This document shows positions 1 through 8,598 of a DNA stretch of 64,000 nucleotides, one piece after another (positions within the stretch are counted from its first letter, which is position 1; each line of letters opens with the position of its first letter). The stretch is from Burkholderiaceae bacterium (lineage in GTDB: Bacteria; Pseudomonadota; Gammaproteobacteria; Burkholderiales; Burkholderiaceae_C), in NCBI GenBank assembly GCA_024235955.1, contig JACKLJ010000003.1, forward strand, positions 1-64,000. The letters run 5' to 3'. A program made the translations under genes and the position numbers. Below the pieces are notes generated by a model. It was given only the letters and a program-made list of their open reading frames with translations. It was not told where the DNA came from and searched no databases.

Positions 1-140
1 AGGGGGCACCCCCCTGAGCCGCTGGCGCGGCTTTCCCCCTCTTCCTTCGTGAGGGGGGACGACGCCTGTGGCCGGTACAAGCCCGGCCACGGCGTCCACC
101 CGCATGGCCTGCTCCACGGCCTTTGGGGGTGTCTGTGCTG
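1..140 (+). repeat. Family-2 intergenic repeat, copy 1 (cut by window edge)
   Basis: GC-rich block with three recognisable parts: a C-run/CTGAG start, a CTTCGTGAGGGGGGAC segment, and GGCCGGTACAAGCCCGGCCACGG followed by GGCCTGCTCC. The same order of parts recurs at 17468-17593 (reverse), 27358-27490 and 43091-43205. The GGCCG/CGGCC arms can form a hairpin. No coding region is credible here. Confidence 0.7.
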
Positions 141-246
141 GGCGCGGCGGGCTGTGCGTGCCGCAGTTGCGTCGCGATACCCGGGGGTCGGGGCAGCGCC
201 CGTGACGCGTCGAGCCCGCAGGCCGGACGCGCTGCAAGGCTCCGAA

Positions 247-311
247 ATACTATTGTTTTGCTAGCTGTCTGCGGCTGCTGGACAAGGGCTGGAGCCCTGT
301 TTGATTCAAAA
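247..311 (-). repeat. Family-1 palindromic repeat, copy 1
   Basis: First of sixteen copies of a roughly 65-bp element. Read in its forward sense it carries GGGCTCCAGCCC (hairpin 1), a GCGCAGGCAGCT-like block, and a GCTATTGAATCAATAGC-like palindrome (hairpin 2). This copy starts directly after the TGA of the uspA-family gene and points away from it. Confidence 0.8.
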
Positions 312-313
312 AA

Positions 314-736
314 TCAGCGCACCAGCAGCACCGGCACGCCGCAGTTGGCGAGCACCTTGGTGGCGACGGAGCCCATGACCAGGTTGACCAGCGAGCCGTG
401 GCCGTGGGAGCCCATGACGACCAGGTCGAACTTGCCGCTGTCGGCCATCTTGGCGATGGTTTCGCCGGCCGGGCCGGTCTTCCAGTCGCTGCGCGTGGTC
501 AGGTTGTGGCGCGTGAGGTACTTGACCACGGGGTCGAGCACCTTGGTGGCCTCGTCCTTGTAGTAACCGTCGACGATCTCCTTGCCGACGGCGGCGCGCG
601 CCCGCGGCGGCAGCGGGCTCTGCACGGTGAAGGCCACGTACTCGTTGTCGCCGCCGAACAGCTCGTCGTGCGTGGTCAGGTAGGCCAGCATCTTCTTGGT
701 GTACTTGCTGCCGTCGACGGCCAACAGAATCTTCAT
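314..736 (-). CDS. UspA-family universal stress protein
   Basis: Product of 140 residues, the usual length of a single-domain UspA protein. It opens with the beta-1 segment MKILLAVDGS and has the C-terminal ATP-loop signature VMGSHGHGSLVNLVMGSVA (G-2x-G-9x-G-[ST] type) followed by a VPVLLVR strand. This predicts a cytosolic nucleotide-binding stress protein. The start ATG at 736 lies after an AGGAGAACC stretch that can serve as ribosome binding site. The TGA stop is fused to a family-1 repeat. It follows the metallophosphoesterase gene on the same strand after 77 bases, so the two may be cotranscribed. The physiological role cannot be read from the sequence. Confidence 0.93.
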   Translation of the reverse strand: MKILLAVDGSKYTKKMLAYLTTHDELFGGDNEYVAFTVQSPLPPRARAAVGKEIVDGYYKDEATKVLDPVVKYLTRHNLTTRSDWKTGPAGETIAKMADSGKFDLVVMGSHGHGSLVNLVMGSVATKVLANCGVPVLLVR

Positions 737-813
737 GCGGTTCTCCTAGGGTTGGGCACGCCGGCCGGCGCGCGCTGCGCATCGCCGTTCGAGTCTAAGC
801 GCATTTGCGCCGT

Positions 814-1632
814 TCAAGGCTGTGCCACGTCAAGCACGCAGTGGGGCTCGAACGCGGCCTGCTCGCCCTTGTCGGCATAGCCCAGCGGGTTGGCGCGCAC
901 GCGGCAGCGGCCCACGCTGTAGTCGATGGCGCAGTGCAGGTGGCCGTGCAGCCACAGGTCGGCCAGCGGCAGCAGCTCGTCCAGCGCGTTGCAGAAGCCG
1001 GCCGTGCCGGGCGTCAGGCCGTAGCGCGGGTCGTGGCTCTTCAGGCTGGGCGCGAAGTGCGTGATGGCGACCGTGGGGCCGTCGAAGGGCTCGGCCAGCG
1101 CGGCGCGCAGCCAGGCCTGGCACTCGAGCCCCAGCGCCCGCACCGGCCCGGCCAGCAGCGGCTCGCCGGCGCGCGTGGCGCCGGTGGTGCTGAGGTAGAA
1201 GTCGGCCGCGCGGAAGGCCTTGCCGCGCGCCTTGAGCTGCTCGCCCAGGGTGGCGGTGGGGCCGCGCGGCACCAGGGCGTCGAAGTCGGTCCACAGCGTG
1301 GTGCCGACGAAGCGCACACCGCCCAGCACCAGGGTTTCGCGCTCCAGCCAGAGCAGGCCCAGGCGCTCGCAGGTGGCGCGCAGGCGGGCGTGGGTGGCGT
1401 CCCAGTCGAGCGCGTCGTACTCGTGGTTGCCCGGCACGTAGATCACCGGCGCCGGCCAGCCGGCAAAGCGGCCCAGTCCGAAGTCCTCGTCCCCCAGCGC
1501 CAGCAGTGCCGAGCCGCGCTGGTACGAGCCGATGTCGCCCGCCAGCACCAGCAGGTCGGCGCCCGGCGCCGGCTCCGGGACGAACGCCGCGTTCTCTTCC
1601 AGATGCAGGTCGGACAGCAGTTGGATCTTCAT
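814..1632 (-). CDS. Calcineurin-like metallophosphoesterase
   Basis: A 272-residue protein. The start MKIQLLSDLHLE contains the first metal-binding motif (D-x-H). It is followed by LVLAGDI (GD motif), YVPGNHEYD (GNHE/D motif), ITHFAPS and a C-terminal LHGHLH (GHxH motif). These five blocks in this order define the metallophosphatase fold with a two-metal site. Upstream in-frame ATG codons would add a 76-residue arginine-rich stretch with no family resemblance, so the start at 1632 is preferred. No signal peptide is present, so it should be cytosolic. The substrate is unknown. Confidence 0.92.
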   Translation of the reverse strand: MKIQLLSDLHLEENAAFVPEPAPGADLLVLAGDIGSYQRGSALLALGDEDFGLGRFAGWPAPVIYVPGNHEYDALDWDATHARLRATCERLGLLWLERETLVLGGVRFVGTTLWTDFDALVPRGPTATLGEQLKARGKAFRAADFYLSTTGATRAGEPLLAGPVRALGLECQAWLRAALAEPFDGPTVAITHFAPSLKSHDPRYGLTPGTAGFCNALDELLPLADLWLHGHLHCAIDYSVGRCRVRANPLGYADKGEQAAFEPHCVLDVAQP

Positions 1633-1768
1633 GGGCTTGCGGTGGCGCTGCGGCAGATGGGCGGCCGGGCGCGTGCAGGCCATTGTCATCGCAACGCGGG
1701 GCTGGCGACGCCACGCCGTCGCGGATGGCGGGCAGGCGAGGGCTCTGCACCCCCGGGCTGCGGTTCGG

Positions 1769-2503
1769 TCAGGTGGACCCGCGTGTCGCGTTGCGCGCCA
1801 GGAAGACCTGGTGCAGCGTGATCTTGCGCACCTCGGCCTGGCTGGTTTCGATGTGGGCACGCAGCAGCATCGCCGCCTGGTCGCCGCGGTGGGCGCGGAT
1901 GGCCTGGAGGATCTTGCCGTGTTCCTCGTAGGTGGCCTCGATGCGCGGCTGCTGGGTGAAATCCAGCCGGCGGATGATGCGGATGCGCTCGGTCACGTCG
2001 CGGTGGACGCGGGCCATCTCGGCATTGCCGGCGGCCTCCACCAGCGCGCAGTGGAATTCCTCGTCCCACTGGGCCACCTGCACGGCGTCGGTGCTGCGCT
2101 CGGCCACCGGTGCCAGCCAGATGTCGGCCAGCTTGTCCAGCAGCGCGTGGTCGATGCGGCGGTCGCTCTCGCACAGGCGGTGCGCGGCGGTGGTTTCCAG
2201 CACCATGCGCAGGTCGTACAACTGCTCGAACTGGTCGAAATCGAAGGGCAGCACGCGCCAGCCGCTGCGGAACAGCACCTCGACGAAGCCTTCCTGCTGC
2301 AGCCGCACCAGCGCCTGGCGCACCGGCGTGCGCGACACGCCGAGCCGGTCGCACAGTTCGTTCTCGGTGAAGCGGTCACCGGGCACCAGCTTGAACTCGG
2401 CCACGTCGCGCTTGAGCTGCGCGTAGACCTCGTCCGCGCGCGAGCGGAAGGCGGTCGCGCCGGCGGCCGGTCGCCGGTGGGGGGAGCGCAGAGCGGTGGG
2501 CAC
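1769..2503 (-). CDS. GntR-family (FadR/FCD type) transcriptional regulator
   Basis: The N-terminal third is a winged helix-turn-helix of GntR type (FTENELCDRLGVSRTPVRQA). The rest is an all-helical FCD ligand-binding domain with conserved R and H residues typical of metal-dependent FadR relatives. It is the last gene of the ureide operon and is the best candidate for its regulator. FCD-type GntR proteins commonly bind palindromes of the kind found at 9770 and 16312. I prefer a GTG start at 2503. The upstream ATG at 2554 would overlap the preceding gene by 32 bases and add a poorly conserved-looking tail. Start position is uncertain; function as local regulator is inferred. Confidence 0.9.
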   Translation of the reverse strand: MPTALRSPHRRPAAGATAFRSRADEVYAQLKRDVAEFKLVPGDRFTENELCDRLGVSRTPVRQALVRLQQEGFVEVLFRSGWRVLPFDFDQFEQLYDLRMVLETTAAHRLCESDRRIDHALLDKLADIWLAPVAERSTDAVQVAQWDEEFHCALVEAAGNAEMARVHRDVTERIRIIRRLDFTQQPRIEATYEEHGKILQAIRAHRGDQAAMLLRAHIETSQAEVRKITLHQVFLARNATRGST

Positions 2504-2522
2504 GGTGGAATGGTAGCGCTGC

Positions 2523-3197
2523 TCAGGCCGCGAGTGGTTCGGCCAGGGCCGCACGCAGGGCGGCGCCGGTCGAGGTCCAGCCGACGATGGCGCCCTGGGC
2601 CCGGATCATGTCCACCGTGGCCGCCTTGAACTGCGGGAAGTAGCTCTCCGTGCAGTCTTCCAGCAGCAGGCAGTCGTAGCCGCGGTCGTTGGCTTCGCGC
2701 ATGGAGGTCTGCACGCACACCTCGGTGGTCACGCCGCCGAAGATCAGGTGCGTGATGCCGCGCGCCTGCAGCAGCTCGTGCAGGCCGGTGGCGTAGAAGG
2801 CGCCCTTGCCCGGCTTGTCGATCACCAGCTCGCCCGCCACCGGCGCCAGCGCGTCGATGATCTGGTTGCCCGGCTCGCCGGCGATCAGGATGCGCCCCAT
2901 CGGCCCCGCATCGCCGATGCGCAGCCGCGGGTTGCCGCGGTTGCGCTTGGCGGGCGGGCAGTCGGAAAGATCGGGCCGATGCGCCTCGCGCGTGTGGACC
3001 ACCAGACCGCCGGCGGCGCGCCAGGCGGACAGCACGGCCTGCGTGGCGGGGACGATGGCCTCGAGCAGCGACACGTTGTTGCCCAGCGTCTCGCCAAAGC
3101 CGCCGGGCTCGATGAAATCGCGCTGCATGTCGATCAGCACCAGCGCAGTGTGGGCCGGGTCGAACTCGTAGGCAAAGGGTTGTGCGTTGATCTTCAT
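2523..3197 (-). CDS. Isochorismatase-fold cysteine hydrolase (biuret/triuret-hydrolase-like)
   Basis: A 224-residue isochorismatase-like hydrolase with the expected Asp-Lys-Cys triad: D23 in LIDMQRDF, K128 in VIDKPGKGAF and C161 in GVTTEVCVQTSMREANDRGY. It is a paralogue-like relative of the BiuH gene three genes upstream and shares HTREAHRPDLSD and the IGDAGPMGRIL block, but it lacks the BiuH N-terminus. In such clusters a second member can be a triuret hydrolase (TrtA) that makes carboxybiuret. That would fit the AtzE/G/H genes here, but the substrate is inferred. The cis-peptide region GGVTTEV is intact. It lies 13 bases downstream of the importer ATPase gene. Confidence 0.9.
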   Translation of the reverse strand: MKINAQPFAYEFDPAHTALVLIDMQRDFIEPGGFGETLGNNVSLLEAIVPATQAVLSAWRAAGGLVVHTREAHRPDLSDCPPAKRNRGNPRLRIGDAGPMGRILIAGEPGNQIIDALAPVAGELVIDKPGKGAFYATGLHELLQARGITHLIFGGVTTEVCVQTSMREANDRGYDCLLLEDCTESYFPQFKAATVDMIRAQGAIVGWTSTGAALRAALAEPLAA

Positions 3198-3210
3198 GAC
3201 GGGGTGCGCA

Positions 3211-4815
3211 TCAGTGGTGGCCGCCGCCCATGTAGGCGCCCAGTTCGTGGCGGTCGGCGGTGGCGGCGGGGGTTTCGTGGACGATGCGGCCCTCGCTCAT
3301 CACGACGATACGGTCGGACAGTTCCAGCAGCTCGTCGAGATCCTCGCTCACCAGCAGCACGGCGCCGCCGGCGTCGCGCACCTGCACGATGCGGCCGTGG
3401 ATTTCGGCCACGGCCGCGAAGTCCAGGCCGAACACCGGGTTGGCGGCGATGAGCACGTTGATCTCGCCGGCCAGTTCGCGCGCCAGCACGGCGCGCTGCA
3501 CGTTGCCGCCCGAGAGGCTGTTGATGGGTGCGCCCTCGCCCTGGGTCTTGATGCCGTATTCCGCGATCCAGGCACGCGCCCGGCGGCGCCACTGGCCGAA
3601 GCGCAGCACGCCACCGGCGGCCAGAGGGGGCTGGTCGAAGTCGCGCAGGGCCATGTTTTCCGCCACCGAAAGCGGGCCCACGCAGGCGTTGCGCAGCGGC
3701 TCCTCGGGCAGGCTGCGCACCTTCAGCTCGCGGTTCTCGGTGCGGGTGGCGTCGTAGGGCCGGCCCATCACCCGCACCTCGCCGCCGGCGCGCGGGCGCT
3801 GGCCGACCAGGGCTTCGACCAGTTCCCGCTGGCCGTTGCCCGAGACGCCGGCCACGCCCAGGATCTCGCCCCGGCGCACGGCCAGGCTGAGCTGCTGCAC
3901 GGCCAGTGTGCCGCGGTCGCCCTGGGCGCTGAGGTGCTGGATTTCCAGCGCGGGTGCCGCGCCGGGATCGACAGGCAAGGCTGCGCGTTCAGGGGAGGCG
4001 CCTGCTGGGTGGTGCTGCGCGGCGGTTTCGCCCTCGGGTGGCGGCTGCACCGCATCGCCGGTCTGGCCCATCATGGCCTGCGCCAGCCGCTGCGGATCGG
4101 TGTCGGCGACGCGCGCGTGCTGCACCGCGCGGCCGCGCCGCAGCACGGTGACGGCGTCGGCGTAGCCCATGACCTCGCGGAACTTGTGGGTGATGATGAG
4201 CACCGTGCACAGACCGCTGCGGGCGAACTCGCGCACATGGCCCAGCACCTCGTCGGCTTCCTGCGGCGTGAGCACCGAGGTCGGTTCGTCCAGGATCAGC
4301 AGGCGTGGCTTGAGGTAAAGCTGCTTCAGCAGTTCCAGCTTCTGCTTCTCGCCGGCGGCCAGCTCGGCGGGGCGGGCATCCAGGTCCAGCGTGAAGGGCG
4401 TGGTGGCAAGGAACTGCTTCAGCTCGGCGCGTTGCGCCTTCCAGTCGATCACCGCCGGCGTCTTGCCGCCGGCCAGCAGCAGGTTCTCGGCCACCGTCAT
4501 GCCCGGCGCCAGCGTGAAGTGCTGGTAGACCATGCCGATGCCCAGGTGGCGCGCCACGACCGGGTTGGCGACGTCCTGCTCGCGCCCGTCGATCAGGATG
4601 CTGCCTTCTTCCGCCACCTGGAAGCCGGCCACGCACTTGACCAGCGTGCTCTTGCCGGCGCCGTTCTCGCCCAGCAGCGCATGCACGCTGCCCGGCTCCA
4701 CGCGCATCGTCACGTGGTCCAGCGCAGTGAAACTGCCGAAGCGCTTGGTCAGCTCGTAGGTGTCGAGCGCCAGGGCGCCGGTGGCGCGGGGCGGGCTTTC
4801 GACGGGGGCGATCAT
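3211..4815 (-). CDS. ABC importer ATPase, double-cassette BMP/nucleoside type
   Basis: The 534-residue protein holds two ABC cassettes, as in RbsA/XylG and the BMP-family nucleoside importers. Cassette 1 has Walker A GENGAGKST (residues 49-57), signature LAAGEKQK and Walker B LLILDEPTSVL. Cassette 2 has a degenerate P-loop (GVSGNGQRE) and signature LSGGNVQRAVLARELA, the normal asymmetry of this group. A proline/glutamate-rich linker separates them. The start ATG overlaps the biuH stop by four bases (ATGA), so translation is probably coupled. It should energise the permeases at 6578-8592 with the binding protein at 8599-9711. Confidence 0.93.
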   Translation of the reverse strand: MIAPVESPPRATGALALDTYELTKRFGSFTALDHVTMRVEPGSVHALLGENGAGKSTLVKCVAGFQVAEEGSILIDGREQDVANPVVARHLGIGMVYQHFTLAPGMTVAENLLLAGGKTPAVIDWKAQRAELKQFLATTPFTLDLDARPAELAAGEKQKLELLKQLYLKPRLLILDEPTSVLTPQEADEVLGHVREFARSGLCTVLIITHKFREVMGYADAVTVLRRGRAVQHARVADTDPQRLAQAMMGQTGDAVQPPPEGETAAQHHPAGASPERAALPVDPGAAPALEIQHLSAQGDRGTLAVQQLSLAVRRGEILGVAGVSGNGQRELVEALVGQRPRAGGEVRVMGRPYDATRTENRELKVRSLPEEPLRNACVGPLSVAENMALRDFDQPPLAAGGVLRFGQWRRRARAWIAEYGIKTQGEGAPINSLSGGNVQRAVLARELAGEINVLIAANPVFGLDFAAVAEIHGRIVQVRDAGGAVLLVSEDLDELLELSDRIVVMSEGRIVHETPAATADRHELGAYMGGGHH

Positions 4816-5519
4816 GTCGTCGGCCCGGTAGCCAGTGCGGCGATCAGTGCCGTGGAAGGCGCGTGGGCGCCGAACACGCCGCCCTGCATGGTGATCATCT
4901 TCAGCGCCGCGGCGTGGTTGCCGGGGTCGGTGGCGGCGGTGCAGTCGGACAGCAGCAGGCATTCGAAGCCGCGGTCGTTGGCGTCGCGCATGGTGGTGTG
5001 CACGCACACGTCGGTGGTGATGCCGGCCAGCACGATGTTCTGGATGCCGCGCGTGCGCAGGATCATTTCCAGGTCGGTGGCGTAGAACGAACCCTTGCCC
5101 GGCTTGTCGATCACGACTTCGCCGTCGATGGGCGCCAGTTCGGGAATGATCTCCCAGCCCGGCTCGCCGCGCACCAGGATGCGCCCGCACGGGCCGGCGT
5201 CGCCGATGCCGGTGCCGTCCTGGCCGATCTGGCGCGAGCGCCAGCGCTTGTTGGCCGGCAGGTCGGACAGATCGGGCCGGTGGCCTTCGCGCGTGTGGAT
5301 GATGGTGTAGCCCAGCGGGCGCATCACCTCCAGCAGCCGGCGGATCGGCGCGATGGGTGCCTGCGTGAGCGAGATGTCGTAGCCCATCACGTCCACGTAG
5401 CCACCCTTGCCGCAGAAGTCGGTCTGCATGTCGATGACGATCAGCGCCGTGTTGTCCGGCCGCAGGCTGCCGTCGTAGGGCCAGGCGTAGGGGTTGGCTT
5501 CGACGTAACGGGCGGTCAT
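4812..5519 (-). CDS. biuH: Biuret amidohydrolase
   Basis: Hydrolyses biuret to allophanate and ammonia. The 235-residue sequence closely follows the characterised rhizobial BiuH as I remember it: YAWPYDGSLRPDNTALIVID at the N-terminus, DMQTDFCGKGGYVDVMGYD, THREGHRPDLSDLPANKRW-type block and VIDKPGKGSFYATDLE. The triad residues are D30, K139 and C172 (ITTDVCVHTTMRDANDRG). The GGYVDVMGYDIS lid segment that distinguishes biuret hydrolases from general isochorismatases is present. It is the core enzyme of the operon; its product feeds AtzF. Start codon ATG at 5519, 19 bases after the formamidase stop. Confidence 0.92.
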   Translation of the reverse strand: MTARYVEANPYAWPYDGSLRPDNTALIVIDMQTDFCGKGGYVDVMGYDISLTQAPIAPIRRLLEVMRPLGYTIIHTREGHRPDLSDLPANKRWRSRQIGQDGTGIGDAGPCGRILVRGEPGWEIIPELAPIDGEVVIDKPGKGSFYATDLEMILRTRGIQNIVLAGITTDVCVHTTMRDANDRGFECLLLSDCTAATDPGNHAAALKMITMQGGVFGAHAPSTALIAALATGPTT

Positions 5520-5538
5520 GGCTGTCTCGGGTCTGGGG

Positions 5539-6555
5539 TTACTTGAGTGCCGGCGGCGTGCCGGGGCCGCTGTAGCTGCGCTCGGGCGGCGCGAAGCCGC
5601 ACGATGTGCCATCGGTCACCTGGACGGTGTCGTGCCACGGCAGCCGGTAGCGGCCGGCCGCCATGTCGTGCATGTAGGTGTACGGACAGTCCTGCGCGCC
5701 GCCCTTCACCGCCACGTAGCCGCGGTGGTAGAGCTGGTAGATGTTGTTCTCCACGCCCCAGCCCGCGCGCGCCTCGCGCACCAGGTCGGGCCGCAGTTCG
5801 GCGGTGATGATCTCGTCGGGACGGCCGCCGCCTTCCACCATCACCGTGCCGTCGAAGCTGCAGAACATGCCCTCGCCCATGGAGTCGAAGGTACCGTCGC
5901 TGCCGCACATGCACACGCTGGCGGTGTAGGCTAGGTTGCAGAAGGCGTTGGCCTGGTTGGTGATCTTCCAGGCATGGCGGATGGGTGCGGTGTAGCCGGC
6001 CGTGCGCAGGATGATCTCGGCGCCCTTGTAGGCGGCCTCGCGCGCCATCTCGGGGAACATGCCGTCGTGGCAGATGATGAGGGCCAGCTTGCTGCCGTTG
6101 GGCCCGTCGCACACCGGCACGCCCAGGTTGCCCGGCTCCCACGGCTCCACCGGCACCCACGGGTGCAGCTTGCGGTAGTAGAGGCGGATGGCGCCGGTGT
6201 CGTCGATGACGATGCCGCTGTTGTACGGGTTGCCGCCTGGGTTGGCCTCCATGATGGAGAAGCAGCCCCAGATGCGGTGCTCCACGCAGGCCGCGCGGAA
6301 GGCCGTGACCTCCGGCCCGTCCAGCGTGCACATGATCTCCGGATTGGTGTCCATCGACAGGCCGTGCAGCGCGTACTCCGGAAACACCACCAGGTCCATG
6401 GTCTGCTGGTTGCGGCGGGCCTTGCCCACCAGTTCGCAGATGCGCCGGGTCTGCGCCGCCAGCTGCTCGCGCGTGGCGACCACCGGCAGCTGCAGCTGCA
6501 CCAGGCCGACAACCACGCCGTGCGCCGATTTGTTGAGTCCGCCTAGGCCGCTCAT
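5539..6555 (-). CDS. amiF: Formamidase (AmiF-type nitrilase-superfamily amidase)
   Basis: Converts formamide to formate and ammonia. The 338-residue protein has the nitrilase-superfamily triad E60 (VVFPEYALHG), K129 (YYRKLHPWVP) and C162 (IICHDGMFPEMA). The E60 position and the 33-residue K-to-C spacing match Helicobacter AmiF (E60, K133, C166). The C-terminal tail PERSYSGPGTPP is also typical of AmiF/AmiE. Its presence in a ureide operon suggests removal of a one-carbon amide by-product or simply another ammonia-yielding amidase; this is inference. No signal peptide. The neighbouring permease stop lies 22 bases upstream. Confidence 0.92.
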   Translation of the reverse strand: MSGLGGLNKSAHGVVVGLVQLQLPVVATREQLAAQTRRICELVGKARRNQQTMDLVVFPEYALHGLSMDTNPEIMCTLDGPEVTAFRAACVEHRIWGCFSIMEANPGGNPYNSGIVIDDTGAIRLYYRKLHPWVPVEPWEPGNLGVPVCDGPNGSKLALIICHDGMFPEMAREAAYKGAEIILRTAGYTAPIRHAWKITNQANAFCNLAYTASVCMCGSDGTFDSMGEGMFCSFDGTVMVEGGGRPDEIITAELRPDLVREARAGWGVENNIYQLYHRGYVAVKGGAQDCPYTYMHDMAAGRYRLPWHDTVQVTDGTSCGFAPPERSYSGPGTPPALK

Positions 6556-6577
6556 GAGGGAAGTCCTTTCAGGTTCT

Positions 6578-7498
6578 TCATCGGGTGGACGACAGCTCGC
6601 CCGGGCTGCCCGTCGCCACCTTGCCTGGCCGGCAGGTGATCACCAGGATCAGCAACGTCAGCACATAAGGCACCGTGTTGAACAGGTGGTAGCCCCAGCC
6701 GATGCCGATGGATTGCAGCGCCGGTCCGACGGCCCCAGCGCCGCCGAACAGCAACGCCGCCCAGATGCAGCGCAGCGGGTTCCAGCGCGCGAAGATCACC
6801 AGCGCCACCGCGATCAGGCCCTGGCCGCTGGAGATGCCTTCGTTCCAGCTGCCCGGGTAGAACAACGTGAGCGACGCACCGCCGAGTCCGGCGATGGCAC
6901 CACCGGCCGTGGTCGCCGCGATGCGCAGCCCCGCGACCGAATAGCCCAGCGCCCGCGTGGCGTCGGCCGAGTCGCCCGCCATGCGCACCAGCAGGCCTGC
7001 GCGCGTGCGGCCGAAGCCCCACCACAGGACCACCGCGATCAGCAGGCCGATCGGCACCAGGGCATTGAGCTTGAGCGCCGCGCGCACGGCGCCGATGTCG
7101 CTCCAGTTGCCGAGCGGAATGGCCGGCAGCTGTGGCGCCTGGGGCTGGATCAGCGGCTTGCCCAGGTAGAAGGCCAGGCCCGTGCCCAGCAGCATCAGTG
7201 CGATGCCGGTGGCGACGTCGTTCACGCCCTTGAGCGAGCACAGCAGCCCGTGCAGCAGCGCCAGCAGTGCACCGGCCACCGCACCCGCCAGTACGCCCAG
7301 CCAGGGCGAACCGCTGAGCCAGGCGCCGCCGAACGCCGCCATGGCGGACAGCACCAGCACCCCTTCCAGGCCCAGGTTGATGCGCCCGGATTTTTCGGTC
7401 AGGCATTCGCCCAGGCTCACGAACAGGAAGGGCGCGCCCACGCGCAGCGCGCCGCCGACGATGCCGGCCACCAGGGCGATCCACTGGTCAGCGCTCAT
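6578..7498 (-). CDS. ABC importer permease, BMP/nucleoside type (second subunit)
   Basis: A 306-residue polytopic protein of the BPD_transp_2 family, with about eight hydrophobic helices and the EKSGRINLGLEGVLVLSAM motif near the N-terminus that marks nucleoside-type permeases. SVAGLRIAATTAGGAIAGLGGA forms the cytoplasmic coupling segment. It overlaps the preceding permease gene by four bases (ATGA at 7495-7498), so the two subunits are translationally coupled. It should form the inner-membrane channel as a heterodimer with the 7495-8592 product. Confidence 0.92.
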   Translation of the reverse strand: MSADQWIALVAGIVGGALRVGAPFLFVSLGECLTEKSGRINLGLEGVLVLSAMAAFGGAWLSGSPWLGVLAGAVAGALLALLHGLLCSLKGVNDVATGIALMLLGTGLAFYLGKPLIQPQAPQLPAIPLGNWSDIGAVRAALKLNALVPIGLLIAVVLWWGFGRTRAGLLVRMAGDSADATRALGYSVAGLRIAATTAGGAIAGLGGASLTLFYPGSWNEGISSGQGLIAVALVIFARWNPLRCIWAALLFGGAGAVGPALQSIGIGWGYHLFNTVPYVLTLLILVITCRPGKVATGSPGELSSTR

Positions 7499-8592
7499 GC
7501 CGTGCTTCCTTGCAGCGCCCGGGGGTGCTCGAGTTCCTCGAACGGCCGGGCGAACAGCTTGGCCAATACGACCTTGCCCTGCACGGTGCGCAGCGCCTCG
7601 CTGGCCAGGATCAGCACGAAGGCGATGCCCTGCAGCACCAGCACCGACGCATCCGGCAATCCCAGCCGCCGTTGCAGCAGGCTACCGGCCGCGCCAAAGC
7701 CGCCGAACAGGATGGCCACCGGGATGATGGCGAGCGGGTTGTGCCGCGCCATGAAGGCCACCAGGATGCCGGCGTAGCCGTAGCCGGCGATGAGCGACGC
7801 GTTGGCGTTGGTGTGCACCGCGGCCACCTCCACCGCGCCGGCCAGGCCGGCGCAGGCGCCGCCGAGCGCGCAGGCCAGCAGGAGCAGCCGCCCGGCGGGC
7901 AGACCCACCAGCTGTGCGGCCCGTGGGTTGCCACCGACCACGCGCACGGAGAAGCCCGAGGCGGTGAACCGCAGCCACAGGCCCAGCCCAAGGCAGGCCA
8001 CCACCCCCAGTGCCAGCCCCCAGTGCACGTCGGTGCCGGCGATGCCGCCGATGAGCAGGCCCTCACCGAGCGACGGCGTGGACGGCTTGTTCAGGCTGGC
8101 CGGGTCGCGCAGCGGCCCCTCGACGATGTGCTTGAACAGGCCGATCGCCACGTAGGCCAGCAGCAGGCTGCTGATGGTCTCGTTGATGCCGCGGTACTGA
8201 CGCAGCGCGCCGGCCAGCATGATCCAGAGCGCGCCGGCCAGCGCGCCGGCGGCACAGACCAGCACCGTGCCGGCCAGGTTCTGCGGCAGTGGCACCAGGG
8301 CCGCCAGCGCCGCGCAGGCCAGGCCACTGAGCACCAGCGCGCCCTCGCCGCCGATGATGATCAGCCCGGCCCGCGCCGGGATGGCCACGCACAGGGCCGT
8401 GAGCATCAGGGGCGCCGCGCGCTGCAGCGTGTTCTGCCACGAGAACCAGCTGCCGAAGGCGCCCTGGTACAGCACGCTCCAGGCCTCCAGCGGGCTGACG
8501 TCGGCCGCCGCGAAGACGAACAGGCCAAACAGCAGCAGCGCCGCCAGGATGGCCAGCACAGGCAGCAGTGCTTCGCGCAGCGCGGCACGCAT
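7495..8592 (-). CDS. ABC importer permease, BMP/nucleoside type (first subunit)
   Basis: A 365-residue BPD_transp_2 permease with about ten hydrophobic segments. Typical blocks include GLIIIGGEGALVLSGL, the loop YRGINETISSLLLAYVAIGL and the coupling region GGNPRAAQLVGLPAGRLLL. The ATG start at 8592 follows the binding-protein stop by only six bases. The gene order binding protein, permease, permease, with the ATPase placed further down after amiF and biuH, shows that catabolic genes have been interleaved with the importer. Confidence 0.93.
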   Translation of the reverse strand: MRAALREALLPVLAILAALLLFGLFVFAAADVSPLEAWSVLYQGAFGSWFSWQNTLQRAAPLMLTALCVAIPARAGLIIIGGEGALVLSGLACAALAALVPLPQNLAGTVLVCAAGALAGALWIMLAGALRQYRGINETISSLLLAYVAIGLFKHIVEGPLRDPASLNKPSTPSLGEGLLIGGIAGTDVHWGLALGVVACLGLGLWLRFTASGFSVRVVGGNPRAAQLVGLPAGRLLLLACALGGACAGLAGAVEVAAVHTNANASLIAGYGYAGILVAFMARHNPLAIIPVAILFGGFGAAGSLLQRRLGLPDASVLVLQGIAFVLILASEALRTVQGKVVLAKLFARPFEELEHPRALQGSTA

Positions 8593-8598
8593 GGCGGA

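Noticed and set aside
1..313. Partial gene at the left window edge
   Set aside because: The sequence is a family-2 repeat followed by a family-1 repeat; the open frames there follow the repeat, not a protein.
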